Source: an uncultured Oscillospiraceae bacterium | Lineage (GTDB): Bacteria > Bacillota > Clostridia > Oscillospirales > Acutalibacteraceae | Assembly (NCBI GenBank): GCA_910588935.1 | Contig: CAJUSM010000066.1 | Coordinates: 1-16,379 of the forward strand | Reading direction: 5' to 3' | DNA length: 16,379 nucleotides | Shown: positions 7,441-13,394 of the stretch, one piece after another | Layout: each line of letters begins with the position of its first letter | How positions within the stretch are numbered: position 1 is the stretch's first letter | Position numbers and translations under genes: made by a program | The notes under the pieces: generated by a model | Told to the model about the DNA's origin: nothing | What the model saw: the letters and a program-made list of their open reading frames with translations, nothing else | The model's database searches: none

Positions 7441-8595
7441 CTATTTCCGCCGGCGGCCGACCTGGGGAGGCAGATTTTCAGCGGCGTTGATGTCGATGGG
7501 CTGGTTTTCATCCTCGTAATCGGGCTCGTGAGAAATTACCTCTAGCAAAGTAGGTTCGTCCTCATCGTCCTCATCGTAAAGAGGCAGCGGCGTGATGGGC
7601 GCTTCTGGCGCTTCATCATGGAGCCTAGGCAAAGGCCGGGTGACATGCAAAGAGGGATCATTGCCCTGTACAGGAGGAGCAACTCCCAAGGAAGAAGGGG
7701 CGGCAACTCCTGTAGAAGCATCTCCCAACGAGCCTGAATCATGGCTTCGGGTTCCCTCTGGCCGCAAAGGTTCCAAAGCAGGGGGTGGGGGCATACGCGT
7801 TTCTGCAGGAGAAGTGGGTTCCTCAAAACGAGGCTCGCGGTTGTCATACTCTGCATAATCGTCGTCATTTTCCGCCTCCATGGCGGCCATTCGGGCGGCG
7901 TATTCTTCCGGAGGCGCATAGCTTTCGGCCATGTCGTTGGTGTCGGCCACAATTTTACCGCTGTGAATTTGGATAATCCGTTTGTGAAAATGTTTAACGA
8001 GAGAATGCTCGTGGGTAACCATAAGCACTGTAGTGCCTCGCCGGTTGATCTCGCTGAGCAGATCCACAATTTCAAAGGAAAGAGCAGGGTCAATATTACC
8101 CGTAGGCTCGTCTGCAATAATGATTTTTGGGTTATTCACAAGGGCCCGGGCTAAACCAACCCGCTGCCGCTCGCCGCCAGAAAGCTCGGTAGGGTAGTGG
8201 CGGGCTTTGTGCTGCAGGCCTACTAAGCTAAGCATATAAGGCACCCGCTTGCGGATGGTTCGGCTGGAGGCCCCCACTACCCGCATGGCAAAGGCCACAT
8301 TGTCATAAACGGTCATATGGTCAATCAAGCGGAAATCCTGAAAGACCATGCCCATCTTTCTGCGAATAAAGGGGATTTTCCCTTTGCGTATCCGGGAAAT
8401 GTCCGTTCCGTCCAGAACAATCTCCCCGGAGCTGGGACGTTCCTCGCAGGTAATCAGCTTTAAAAAGGTGCTCTTGCCTGCACCGGAGGAGCCCACTATG
8501 AACACGAACTCACCGTCTTTTACCCGCATACTAATATCGTGCAGGGCTTCTGTGCCGTTGTTATAAACTTTAGACACGCTTTTAAATTCTATCAA
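7441..8595 (-). CDS. ftsE: Cell division ATP-binding protein FtsE with long disordered C-terminal tail
   Basis: Residues 1 to about 222 form a complete ABC ATPase of the FtsE type. Walker A GSSGAGKS is at 35-42, the Q-loop glutamine at 86, the signature LSGGE at 138-142, Walker B IIIADE at 158-163 and the switch histidine at H195. FtsE is normally about 220-230 residues. Here the frame continues to 384, adding about 160 residues rich in Asp, Glu and Pro, with PPPP runs, a short GVAAP/GVAPP repeat and a basic end (VGRRRK). No stop or frameshift interrupts this, and the tail falls in the gap before ftsX. The start codon is TTG (8593-8595), supported by GGAGGTGA ending 4 nt upstream and by MIEFKSVSKVY, a typical FtsE N-terminus. 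It is 29 bp downstream of the CdaR-like gene. Confidence 0.95.
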   Translation of the reverse strand: MIEFKSVSKVYNNGTEALHDISMRVKDGEFVFIVGSSGAGKSTFLKLITCEERPSSGEIVLDGTDISRIRKGKIPFIRRKMGMVFQDFRLIDHMTVYDNVAFAMRVVGASSRTIRKRVPYMLSLVGLQHKARHYPTELSGGERQRVGLARALVNNPKIIIADEPTGNIDPALSFEIVDLLSEINRRGTTVLMVTHEHSLVKHFHKRIIQIHSGKIVADTNDMAESYAPPEEYAARMAAMEAENDDDYAEYDNREPRFEEPTSPAETRMPPPPALEPLRPEGTRSHDSGSLGDASTGVAAPSSLGVAPPVQGNDPSLHVTRPLPRLHDEAPEAPITPLPLYDEDDEDEPTLLEVISHEPDYEDENQPIDINAAENLPPQVGRRRK

Positions 8596-8599
8596 ATTC

Positions 8600-8607
8600 T
8601 CACCTCC
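8600..8607 (-). promoter_or_regulatory. Ribosome binding site that supports the TTG start of ftsE
   Basis: The minus strand reads GGAGGTGA, nearly full complementarity to the 16S 3' end. The GGAGG core lies 7 nt before TTG at 8593-8595, and no ATG or GTG competes at that spacing. Confidence 0.85.
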
Positions 8608-8624
8608 GGCTCAGGAGCAAAGCC

Positions 8625-9707
8625 TTATTTCAAATCATTATTGGCCAGGTAGCGCTTAACCATCAGGGCTACCTTAAACACAATGGCGTCTTCAAATTCC
8701 CGCAGATCCAGCCCGGTAAGCTTTTTAATCTTTTCCAAACGATATACCAAGGTGTTCCGGTGAACAAACAGCTTGCGGGAAGTTTCAGAGACATTTAGGT
8801 TGTTTTCAAAAAAGCGTTGGATTGTAAACAGGGTTTCATGGTCCAAAGAGTCGATAGAGCCACGCTTGAACACCTCGCGAAGGAACATGTCACACAGGGT
8901 AGTGGGCAGCTGATAAATCAGCCGGGCAATACCTAAGTTGCTGTAGCTCACAATATCCCGGGCAGTATCAAACACCTTACCTACTTCTAGGGCTGTTTGG
9001 GCTTCTTTAAAGGAACGGGCAAGGTCTTTAATATTATTAACTACCGTGCCAATGCCCACTTCACACCGGGCGTAAAACTCACCGGTCAGGGTGTCTACAA
9101 TGGAGCGAGCCAGTTTGTCAATGTCCTTTTCCGTAATGCCCTCTTTAATTTCCTTTACCAGTGCAATGTCAGTCTCGTTGATGTTTAGCACAAAGTCCTT
9201 ATTTTTGTCAGGAAAAAGGTTCTGAAGCACCTCAAAGGCTGAAATATCGTTTTTATCGCTCACTTTAATGAGGATGCACACCCGGGAAACCTCAGAGTCA
9301 AAATGGAGTTCATGGCTTTTCAAGTAGATATCGCCAGGCAAAATATTGTCTAGGATAACATTTTTGATAAAATTACTCCGGTCGTACTTTTCGTCGTGGT
9401 ACTGCTTGATATTGCCAATAGAAACAGCCAAAATACGCGCATAGCGTCGGGCGTCGGGGTCCCCGCCGGAAACGAAAGCGGCATAGTTGGGGTGCAGCTT
9501 GTCGCCAAAGGCCCTGAAGGTGCAGTTATCCACAACGCACACATCATCCATGTTCAGGGTTTCGGTGGCGGCCTCCCCAAAAGAGCCGCCAACGCGGCTA
9601 ATATCGCTGCAGGCGATGATGACGGAGGTCTCGTCGATCACACCGATGGTACGGTCAATGGCGTCGCTCATCTGCTGAATGATACCCTGGAACAATCTGT
9701 TAGACAT
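8625..9707 (-). CDS. PucR/CdaR-family transcriptional regulator
   Basis: This protein of 360 residues has the architecture of PucR/CdaR regulators. It has an N-terminal sensory half, a central GGDEF-like non-catalytic domain (around EVGIGTVVNNIKDLARSFKEA) and a C-terminal PucR-type helix-turn-helix. The latter is clear at about 303-332 as LNVSETSRKLFVHRNTLVYR followed by LEKIKKLTG. Proteins of this type bind DNA and often sense small carboxylated molecules; no ligand can be deduced here. The ATG at 9705-9707 is chosen because GAGGGGG lies 6 nt before it and the promoter -10 box is at 9744-9749. The upstream ATG at 9740 would sit at the transcription start with no ribosome site. It is the first gene of the operon with ftsE and ftsX, so it may tune FtsEX expression or be autoregulatory. 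That role is inference. Confidence 0.9.
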   Translation of the reverse strand: MSNRLFQGIIQQMSDAIDRTIGVIDETSVIIACSDISRVGGSFGEAATETLNMDDVCVVDNCTFRAFGDKLHPNYAAFVSGGDPDARRYARILAVSIGNIKQYHDEKYDRSNFIKNVILDNILPGDIYLKSHELHFDSEVSRVCILIKVSDKNDISAFEVLQNLFPDKNKDFVLNINETDIALVKEIKEGITEKDIDKLARSIVDTLTGEFYARCEVGIGTVVNNIKDLARSFKEAQTALEVGKVFDTARDIVSYSNLGIARLIYQLPTTLCDMFLREVFKRGSIDSLDHETLFTIQRFFENNLNVSETSRKLFVHRNTLVYRLEKIKKLTGLDLREFEDAIVFKVALMVKRYLANNDLK

Positions 9708-9713
9708 AGTGGT

Positions 9714-9720
9714 CCCCCTC
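9714..9720 (-). promoter_or_regulatory. Ribosome binding site fixing the regulator start
   Basis: GAGGGGG on the minus strand lies 6 nt before the ATG at 9707. The alternative ATG 33 nt upstream has no comparable site. Confidence 0.8.
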
Positions 9721-9743
9721 TTTTCATAATAATTGCTCATCTT

Positions 9744-9772
9744 ATTTTACATAATCCGAATAGAAATTTCAA
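9744..9772 (-). promoter_or_regulatory. Sigma-A promoter of the regulator-ftsE-ftsX operon
   Basis: Read on the minus strand, TTGAAA (9767-9772) and TAAAAT (9744-9749) are separated by 17 bp. The predicted start near 9737 gives a leader of about 30 nt to the ATG at 9707. Confidence 0.85.
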
Positions 9773-9879
9773 CCCTTTTTTGCAAAGCCGAGCAATTTAC
9801 AAGGGAATATTAGCGGTTTTTTTGGCTCAGAGCCACTTTTTTGGTGTAACCTGAAGGGAATTGGCGGGAATAAAGAGAT

Positions 9880-9907
9880 AAAAAGGAGGGATCCCAAAAG
9901 GGATCCC
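9880..9907 (-). terminator. Rho-independent terminator of msmX
   Basis: Two self-complementary GGGATCCC arms (9888-9895 and 9900-9907) flank a 4-nt loop. On the minus strand they are followed by TCC and then TTTTT. The hairpin lies 35 bp after the msmX stop. Confidence 0.8.
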
Positions 9908-9942
9908 CAAAGAAATACGGACTATATGCTTTGGCAAGCTTT

Positions 9943-11055
9943 TTAATTAATAATGGTAACCTCGGTCTCTTTATCAAAGACATGGAGCTTATTCAGGTCG
10001 AAAGCAACAGGCACCTTGTCGCCGGGCTTAGCGGTAGAGGTGGGCTCTACACGGGCGGTAACCTGATTGCCTTCACAGTTCAGGTATAGATAGGTCTCAG
10101 CGCCCATCAACTCGGTAACTTCTACGTCGCAGGTTACGTTGGCGCCGCCAACCTTCTGGATAAAGTCGGGCTCATCGTGTACATCCTCAGGACGGATGCC
10201 GAAGACAACTTCTTTGCCCACATAGTTGGCAATAGAGGTGCCCTCCGCCTTCTTGGCGGGAATGGTAATGGTGCTCCTACCAAAGGTAAGGGTATAGTCG
10301 TTGCCAGACTTCTGGCACTTGGCGTCAATAAAGTTCATCTGAGGAGAACCCATAAAGCCAGCAACAAACTCGTTTACAGGGAACTCATACAGATTCTGGG
10401 GAGTATCCACCTGCTGGATAAAGCCGTCCTTCATAACCACAATCCGGTCGCCCATGGTCATAGCCTCGGTCTGATCGTGGGTAACATAGATGAAAGTGGT
10501 ACCCAGCTTAATGTGGAGCTTGGAAATCTCGGTACGCATCTGAGCGCGGAGCTTAGCGTCTAGGTTAGACAGCGGCTCGTCGAGAAGGAACACTTTGGGA
10601 TCGCGGACAATGGCACGGCCCAGGGCCACACGCTGCCGCTGGCCACCGGACAAAGCTTTGGGCTTGCGATCCAGCAAATGGGCGATATCCAGAATACGGG
10701 CAGCCTCTTCTACCCGGCGCTTAATCTCATCTTTAGGAGTCTTGCGCAGCTTCAGGCCGAAAGCCATGTTTTCAAAAACAGTCATATGAGGATAAAGAGC
10801 GTAGTTCTGGAACACCATGGCGATGTCACGATCCTTAGGGGCTACATCATTGGCCAAGGTGTCACCTATGTATAGCTCACCCTTGCTGATCTCTTCCAGG
10901 CCGGCGATCATACGCAGCGTAGTGGACTTACCGCAGCCAGAAGGGCCGACTAGAATAATAAACTCCTTATCGGCAATCTCCAGGTTAAAGTCAGTAACGG
11001 CTGTAACGCCGCCGGAGTAGATCTTATAGATATTTCTCAGACTCAAGCTTGCCAT
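9943..11055 (-). CDS. msmX: Multi-sugar ABC transporter ATP-binding protein, MsmX/UgpC type
   Basis: This protein of 370 residues combines an ABC ATPase domain with a C-terminal TOBE/MOB regulatory domain, the CUT1 sugar-importer ATPase layout (MalK, UgpC, MsmX). Walker A GPSGCGKS is at 37-44, the Q-loop at Q83, the signature LSGGQ at 135-139, Walker B VFLLDE at 155-160, and SNLDAKLR follows. The C-terminal half (from about 235) contains FGIRPEDVHDEP, the typical regulatory-domain strand. In Gram-positive bacteria one such ATPase can energise several sugar importers whose operons lack their own. The isolated position here, with no permease or binding protein nearby, fits that role. The start has AGGAGG 8 nt upstream. 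The symbol is by family resemblance; ugpC is an equally common label. Confidence 0.92.
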   Translation of the reverse strand: MASLSLRNIYKIYSGGVTAVTDFNLEIADKEFIILVGPSGCGKSTTLRMIAGLEEISKGELYIGDTLANDVAPKDRDIAMVFQNYALYPHMTVFENMAFGLKLRKTPKDEIKRRVEEAARILDIAHLLDRKPKALSGGQRQRVALGRAIVRDPKVFLLDEPLSNLDAKLRAQMRTEISKLHIKLGTTFIYVTHDQTEAMTMGDRIVVMKDGFIQQVDTPQNLYEFPVNEFVAGFMGSPQMNFIDAKCQKSGNDYTLTFGRSTITIPAKKAEGTSIANYVGKEVVFGIRPEDVHDEPDFIQKVGGANVTCDVEVTELMGAETYLYLNCEGNQVTARVEPTSTAKPGDKVPVAFDLNKLHVFDKETEVTIIN

Positions 11056-11123
11056 TATGTTTTCCTCCTGTTACAGGCCGGCAGTGGCGTTTGTTGGTGC
11101 CGAACCCGGTTTGATTTACCCAT

Positions 11124-11132
11124 AGTATAACA
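11124..11132 (-). promoter_or_regulatory. Proximal msmX promoter P1 (extended -10)
   Basis: The minus strand reads TGTTATACT, an extended -10 element (TGnTATACT), about 70 bp before the msmX ATG. The -35 region 17 bp upstream (TATTCA) is poor, as is common with extended -10 promoters. Confidence 0.6.
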
Positions 11133-11254
11133 GAAAAGCCCTGAAATGAATAGTCTTGAATTACCCAAAGATTCTTCACTGGATTTATGCGGAATACCCA
11201 AAAGCCAATGCAGATGAAAAAAAACTCAGCGCATTTCCTAAATCCTTCCAACCT

Positions 11255-11284
11255 ATTATATCACAAAAAAGAGTTTTTTGTCTA
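11255..11284 (-). promoter_or_regulatory. Distal msmX promoter P2
   Basis: On the minus strand, TAGACA (11279-11284) and a perfect TATAAT (11255-11260) are 18 bp apart. A TG at -15/-14 makes TGATATAAT an extended -10. It would give a leader of about 190 nt before msmX. Confidence 0.75.
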
Positions 11285-11420
11285 TTGTGCGGCAAAAATA
11301 CAGTAAAATGTGGGGATGAAAGAAAAATATTTGTAAAATCTACATTGCTTCAATTTGATAGAAATCTTATTATAAGTATATGTTTGCTTTGTATAATATT
11401 TAACCTCTGATCCCAATGTG

Positions 11421-11454
11421 CAAAAGAGGCTGCCTCCCATAAGGGAAACAGCCT
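11421..11454 (-). terminator. Rho-independent terminator of the PPTase-DUF4830 transcript
   Basis: On minus-strand RNA the arms at 11443-11454 and 11427-11438 form a 12-bp stem that includes two G-U pairs, with a 4-nt loop and a short CUUUU tail. On the plus strand those two positions are C/A mismatches, so the hairpin is better suited to the minus-strand transcript, consistent with the gene upstream. Confidence 0.75.
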
Positions 11455-11586
11455 AGGTTTACAGAAATGTTTCACAATCCCAACCTGTTAAAATTTGTTC
11501 TTACGAAAAGGGTATTTTATAGCCGAGAGGCCTTGGTGTTCTCTATGTTTTTAGGCAAAGCACGTTCTTCTCCTGGGCACTGTTCT

Positions 11587-12306
11587 TTAATCGATAGGGA
11601 AATCGTCCAAAATCTCTCCGGCGGCGCTTTCAGCATTCTCGGTAGGCTGTGAGCTTACCATGCTCTCCATGGCTCCAGTGTCTTGAGCTGTATCTGTCTC
11701 AGTCTCAGTCTGGCTGCTAACACTATCTCCCGCAGTGGAGCTGGCTGTCATTTGGGAATTTACAGTGGAACTGGCGGAATTGGGAGAAGTTTCAGGCTCA
11801 GCTATGGAAGAAGTGTCCGGTACAGGGGTAGCCTCTCCATAGCGGGCGCTGTCTTTGGCAAAACCATGCATAAAGCCGTTAGCCTTAGCGCAGGCAATAT
11901 CCCCACCGATAACCAGTCTCCCATATACCAATAAAGTGGCATATACCTCTGTTTCGCCGGAGTAATTGGTGATATGGTATTTATACTGGGTACACACCTC
12001 TCCGGCATAGGGACGCAGGTCAAAGCCCTGGGCCTGCTGCATGGCGTTGTAATTGGTGTACACATCGTTGAATTGGGCCGGGATCATGACCTCTCTGGTT
12101 TCAACAGGTTCTGAATCCAGCTGCCAGCCAAAGGACTGAAGATAGGTAAGGCGTTCCTCGTTGGTTTCGCCATAGACCTGAATGGGCTCAGGCGAACTGG
12201 GGCTCTCCTGATTCCAGCGTAAGAGCAGGCAGGCGGCAGCTACAGCAGCGGCCAGGACAATAAAGGCGATAATGCGTTTTCGGTTAGCTTTTAAAGAAAC
12301 GAACAT
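11587..12306 (-). CDS. DUF4830 domain-containing membrane-anchored protein
   Basis: This protein of 239 residues has a basic N-terminus followed by one hydrophobic span (about 12-29, IIAFIVLAAAVAAACLLL). It is probably anchored with the rest outside. Residues about 46-150 match my recollection of the clostridial DUF4830 domain: TNEERLTYLQSFGWQ, then IPAQFNDVY, YAGEVCTQYKYHITNY and LLVYGRLVIGGDIACA, ending at GFMHGFA. No biochemical function is known to me. The last 85 residues are Ser/Thr/Glu-rich and low in complexity, a likely flexible tail, ending ILDDFPID. It follows the PPTase gene by 63 bp on the same strand and has its own terminator. The ATG at 12304-12306 has an AGAGGA site somewhat far upstream (about 12 nt). 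Confidence 0.85.
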   Translation of the reverse strand: MFVSLKANRKRIIAFIVLAAAVAAACLLLRWNQESPSSPEPIQVYGETNEERLTYLQSFGWQLDSEPVETREVMIPAQFNDVYTNYNAMQQAQGFDLRPYAGEVCTQYKYHITNYSGETEVYATLLVYGRLVIGGDIACAKANGFMHGFAKDSARYGEATPVPDTSSIAEPETSPNSASSTVNSQMTASSTAGDSVSSQTETETDTAQDTGAMESMVSSQPTENAESAAGEILDDFPID

Positions 12307-12369
12307 GTTCCATCTTTCCTCTCTGTTTAGCCTATGGCATGTATATGAGAGGAAGATTCAGGGTATTCC

Positions 12370-12954
12370 CTAAAGATTGATATACTCCAGCTGAAGCTGG
12401 CTGGGGCCTTGGCGGCACAGGGTAAGCCAGTAAATTTGGCTGTCTGGTCCGTTTAAAGCAGTGCTGGCAAAATGGCAGTTTCCACCTCGCAGGCGAGGAA
12501 AAGGGCCTAACTGGCAAAAGGCGGTTTCTTGTATACCTTGGGCTAGCCCCAAGCCAGTGAACTTCATATAGCTTTCTTTTGCGGTCCATAGCTGAGTCAG
12601 CGCGGAATTCCGGTCTGCTAGAGAGTCAATTAGCTCCCGTTCTCCCGGCCCGAGGATGCGGTCTGCCAATGCGGGAGAAAAGCAGCGCACCTGTTCCAGA
12701 TCCACGCCAACCGGCTCTGGGTCCACTGCGCAGGCTACCAGCCGCTTTGCGTGAGAAATATTAAAATGGATTGGGATGCCCTGCAGCTGGGGTTTCCCTC
12801 TAAGTCCAAAGCGCAAAAGGGGAGATAAATCCTGGGGGATGGGGTATCCCCGCAAGATGAGGGCGTGGCGCAATAAAGCAAGCCCTGTCTGGTGTTGGGG
12901 AGAGGGCTTGGTATTTTTGGGCAAATTGGGAGGCAGCGTGGCAATATATATCAT
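12370..12954 (-). CDS. 4'-phosphopantetheinyl transferase, Sfp type
   Basis: This protein of 194 residues would transfer the phosphopantetheine arm of CoA to a carrier-protein serine. The family motifs are present in order: HFNISHAKRLVAC (63-75), VGVDLEQV (82-89) with Mg ligands D85 and E87, and LWTAKESYMKFTG (122-134) with E127 and K131. Sfp-type enzymes are usually about 220-240 residues, so this is a compact member. I chose the ATG at 12952-12954 because GAGGAG stands 6 nt before it. A GTG-initiated in-frame extension to 13071 would add 39 residues with a CxxC but has no good ribosome site. No NRPS, PKS or acyl carrier gene is in the window, so the target is unknown; it could be the fatty-acid ACP or a carrier encoded elsewhere. 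Confidence 0.9.
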   Translation of the reverse strand: MIYIATLPPNLPKNTKPSPQHQTGLALLRHALILRGYPIPQDLSPLLRFGLRGKPQLQGIPIHFNISHAKRLVACAVDPEPVGVDLEQVRCFSPALADRILGPGERELIDSLADRNSALTQLWTAKESYMKFTGLGLAQGIQETAFCQLGPFPRLRGGNCHFASTALNGPDSQIYWLTLCRQGPSQLQLEYINL

Positions 12955-12960
12955 GGTATG

Positions 12961-12966
12961 CTCCTC
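12961..12966 (-). promoter_or_regulatory. Ribosome binding site fixing the PPTase start
   Basis: GAGGAG on the minus strand lies 6 nt before the ATG at 12954. This favours the 194-residue protein over the 233-residue GTG-initiated frame. Confidence 0.8.
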
Positions 12967-13254
12967 TATGTGAGGCGTCATTTTGGGAGCCAAAGTGTCT
13001 AAGGAAACACCGCGCAAAAACTGCCCTACAGACTTTGCACAGGATTGGCACCATTTTTTGTTATATCGCACAGCTTTCGCTTGCCTAGATTAACGGCGCT
13101 CAATCCATACGATCTAACAATAAATCTGGCTGGGCAGCTCGCCCGCAGTCTTTGTGTGGTGTAAAAGTCAGCGTCATTTTTTCTATATGGTTTGCGGGAA
13201 AATCGGTATTCCTGTGGCTTTCATGGTTTGGCGGCCTTGCGCACTTTAGAACCA

Positions 13255-13281
13255 GATGCTGTTTTTTTATTTTAGAGCATC
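13255..13281. repeat. Inverted repeat straddling a -10 box (operator candidate)
   Basis: GATGCT (13255-13260) and AGCATC (13276-13281) are perfect 6-bp arms whose centres are 21 bp apart, two helical turns. The TAAAAT box of the minus-strand promoter lies between them. The spacing suits a dimeric repressor on one DNA face; a loose RNA hairpin is the alternative. Confidence 0.5.
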
Positions 13282-13298
13282 GCCCCTCTCTTTGTCAA
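13269..13298 (-). promoter_or_regulatory. Sigma-A promoter, probably for the PPTase-DUF4830 operon
   Basis: Read on the minus strand, TTGACA (13293-13298, perfect) and TAAAAT (13269-13274) are 18 bp apart. The next minus-strand gene is the PPTase, about 308 nt from the predicted start near 13262, an unusually long leader. Confidence 0.75.
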
Positions 13299-13328
13299 GT
13301 TTCCCACACTCTCCTTTCTTGATTTTGC

Positions 13329-13357
13329 TTGCATTCTCCTTGAATATTTGGTAAAAT
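13329..13357 (+). promoter_or_regulatory. Sigma-A promoter of glyQS
   Basis: TTGCAT (13329-13334) and TAAAAT (13352-13357) are 17 bp apart. The predicted start near 13364 leaves only about 30 nt before the chosen ATG at 13395. An ATG at 13371 would be almost leaderless. Confidence 0.75.
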
Positions 13358-13394
13358 AACTCCATGAGAGATGGAAAGGACTGATTTTGTAGTT

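Larger units (their letters stand above)
11056..11586. other. Regulatory intergenic region upstream of msmX
   Basis: No supported gene lies in these 531 bases. Reading on the minus strand it contains the 3' flank of the DUF4830 gene (11455-11586), that gene's terminator (11421-11454), an AT-rich stretch (about 11290-11420), promoter P2 (11255-11284), a leader with short direct repeats, and promoter P1 (11124-11132). A plus-strand frame at 11156-11410 lacks a ribosome site and runs against these minus-strand signals. Confidence 0.6.
12955..13394. other. Divergent regulatory region between the PPTase gene and glyQS
   Basis: These 440 bases hold back-to-back promoters (minus at 13269-13298, plus at 13329-13357) and an inverted repeat over the minus -10 box. 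They also hold a minus-strand leader of about 300 nt leading to the PPTase. I see no recognised riboswitch, no T-box sequence on the plus strand and no small open frame with a good ribosome site. Confidence 0.55.

Noticed and set aside
9708..9740. Longer start for the CdaR-like regulator at 9740
   Set aside because: The -10 box is at 9744-9749, so this codon would be at or before the transcription start, and no ribosome site precedes it.
9823..9842. Terminator-like hairpin (TGGCT-CAG-AGCCA then C and six T) on the plus strand
   Set aside because: No plus-strand gene or promoter lies upstream of it. On the minus strand it is flanked by A-tracts, not T-tracts, and msmX already has a better terminator at 9880-9907.
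11156..11410. Plus-strand open frame of 84 codons upstream of msmX
   Set aside because: It starts with TTG, has no ribosome site or recognisable domain, and runs across strong minus-strand promoter elements.
11467..11652. Plus-strand open frame of 61 codons overlapping the DUF4830 gene end
   Set aside because: No ribosome site, and it overlaps a recognised gene antisense. Composition looks like chance.
12955..13071. 39-residue N-terminal extension of the PPTase starting at a GTG, with a CxxC motif
   Set aside because: The GAGGAG site 6 nt before the ATG at 12954 is far better, and the extension adds nothing typical of the PPTase family.
13371..13394. Upstream ATG of glyQS at 13371
   Set aside because: It would be nearly leaderless given the promoter at 13329-13357, has no ribosome site, and adds eight residues not typical of the family.
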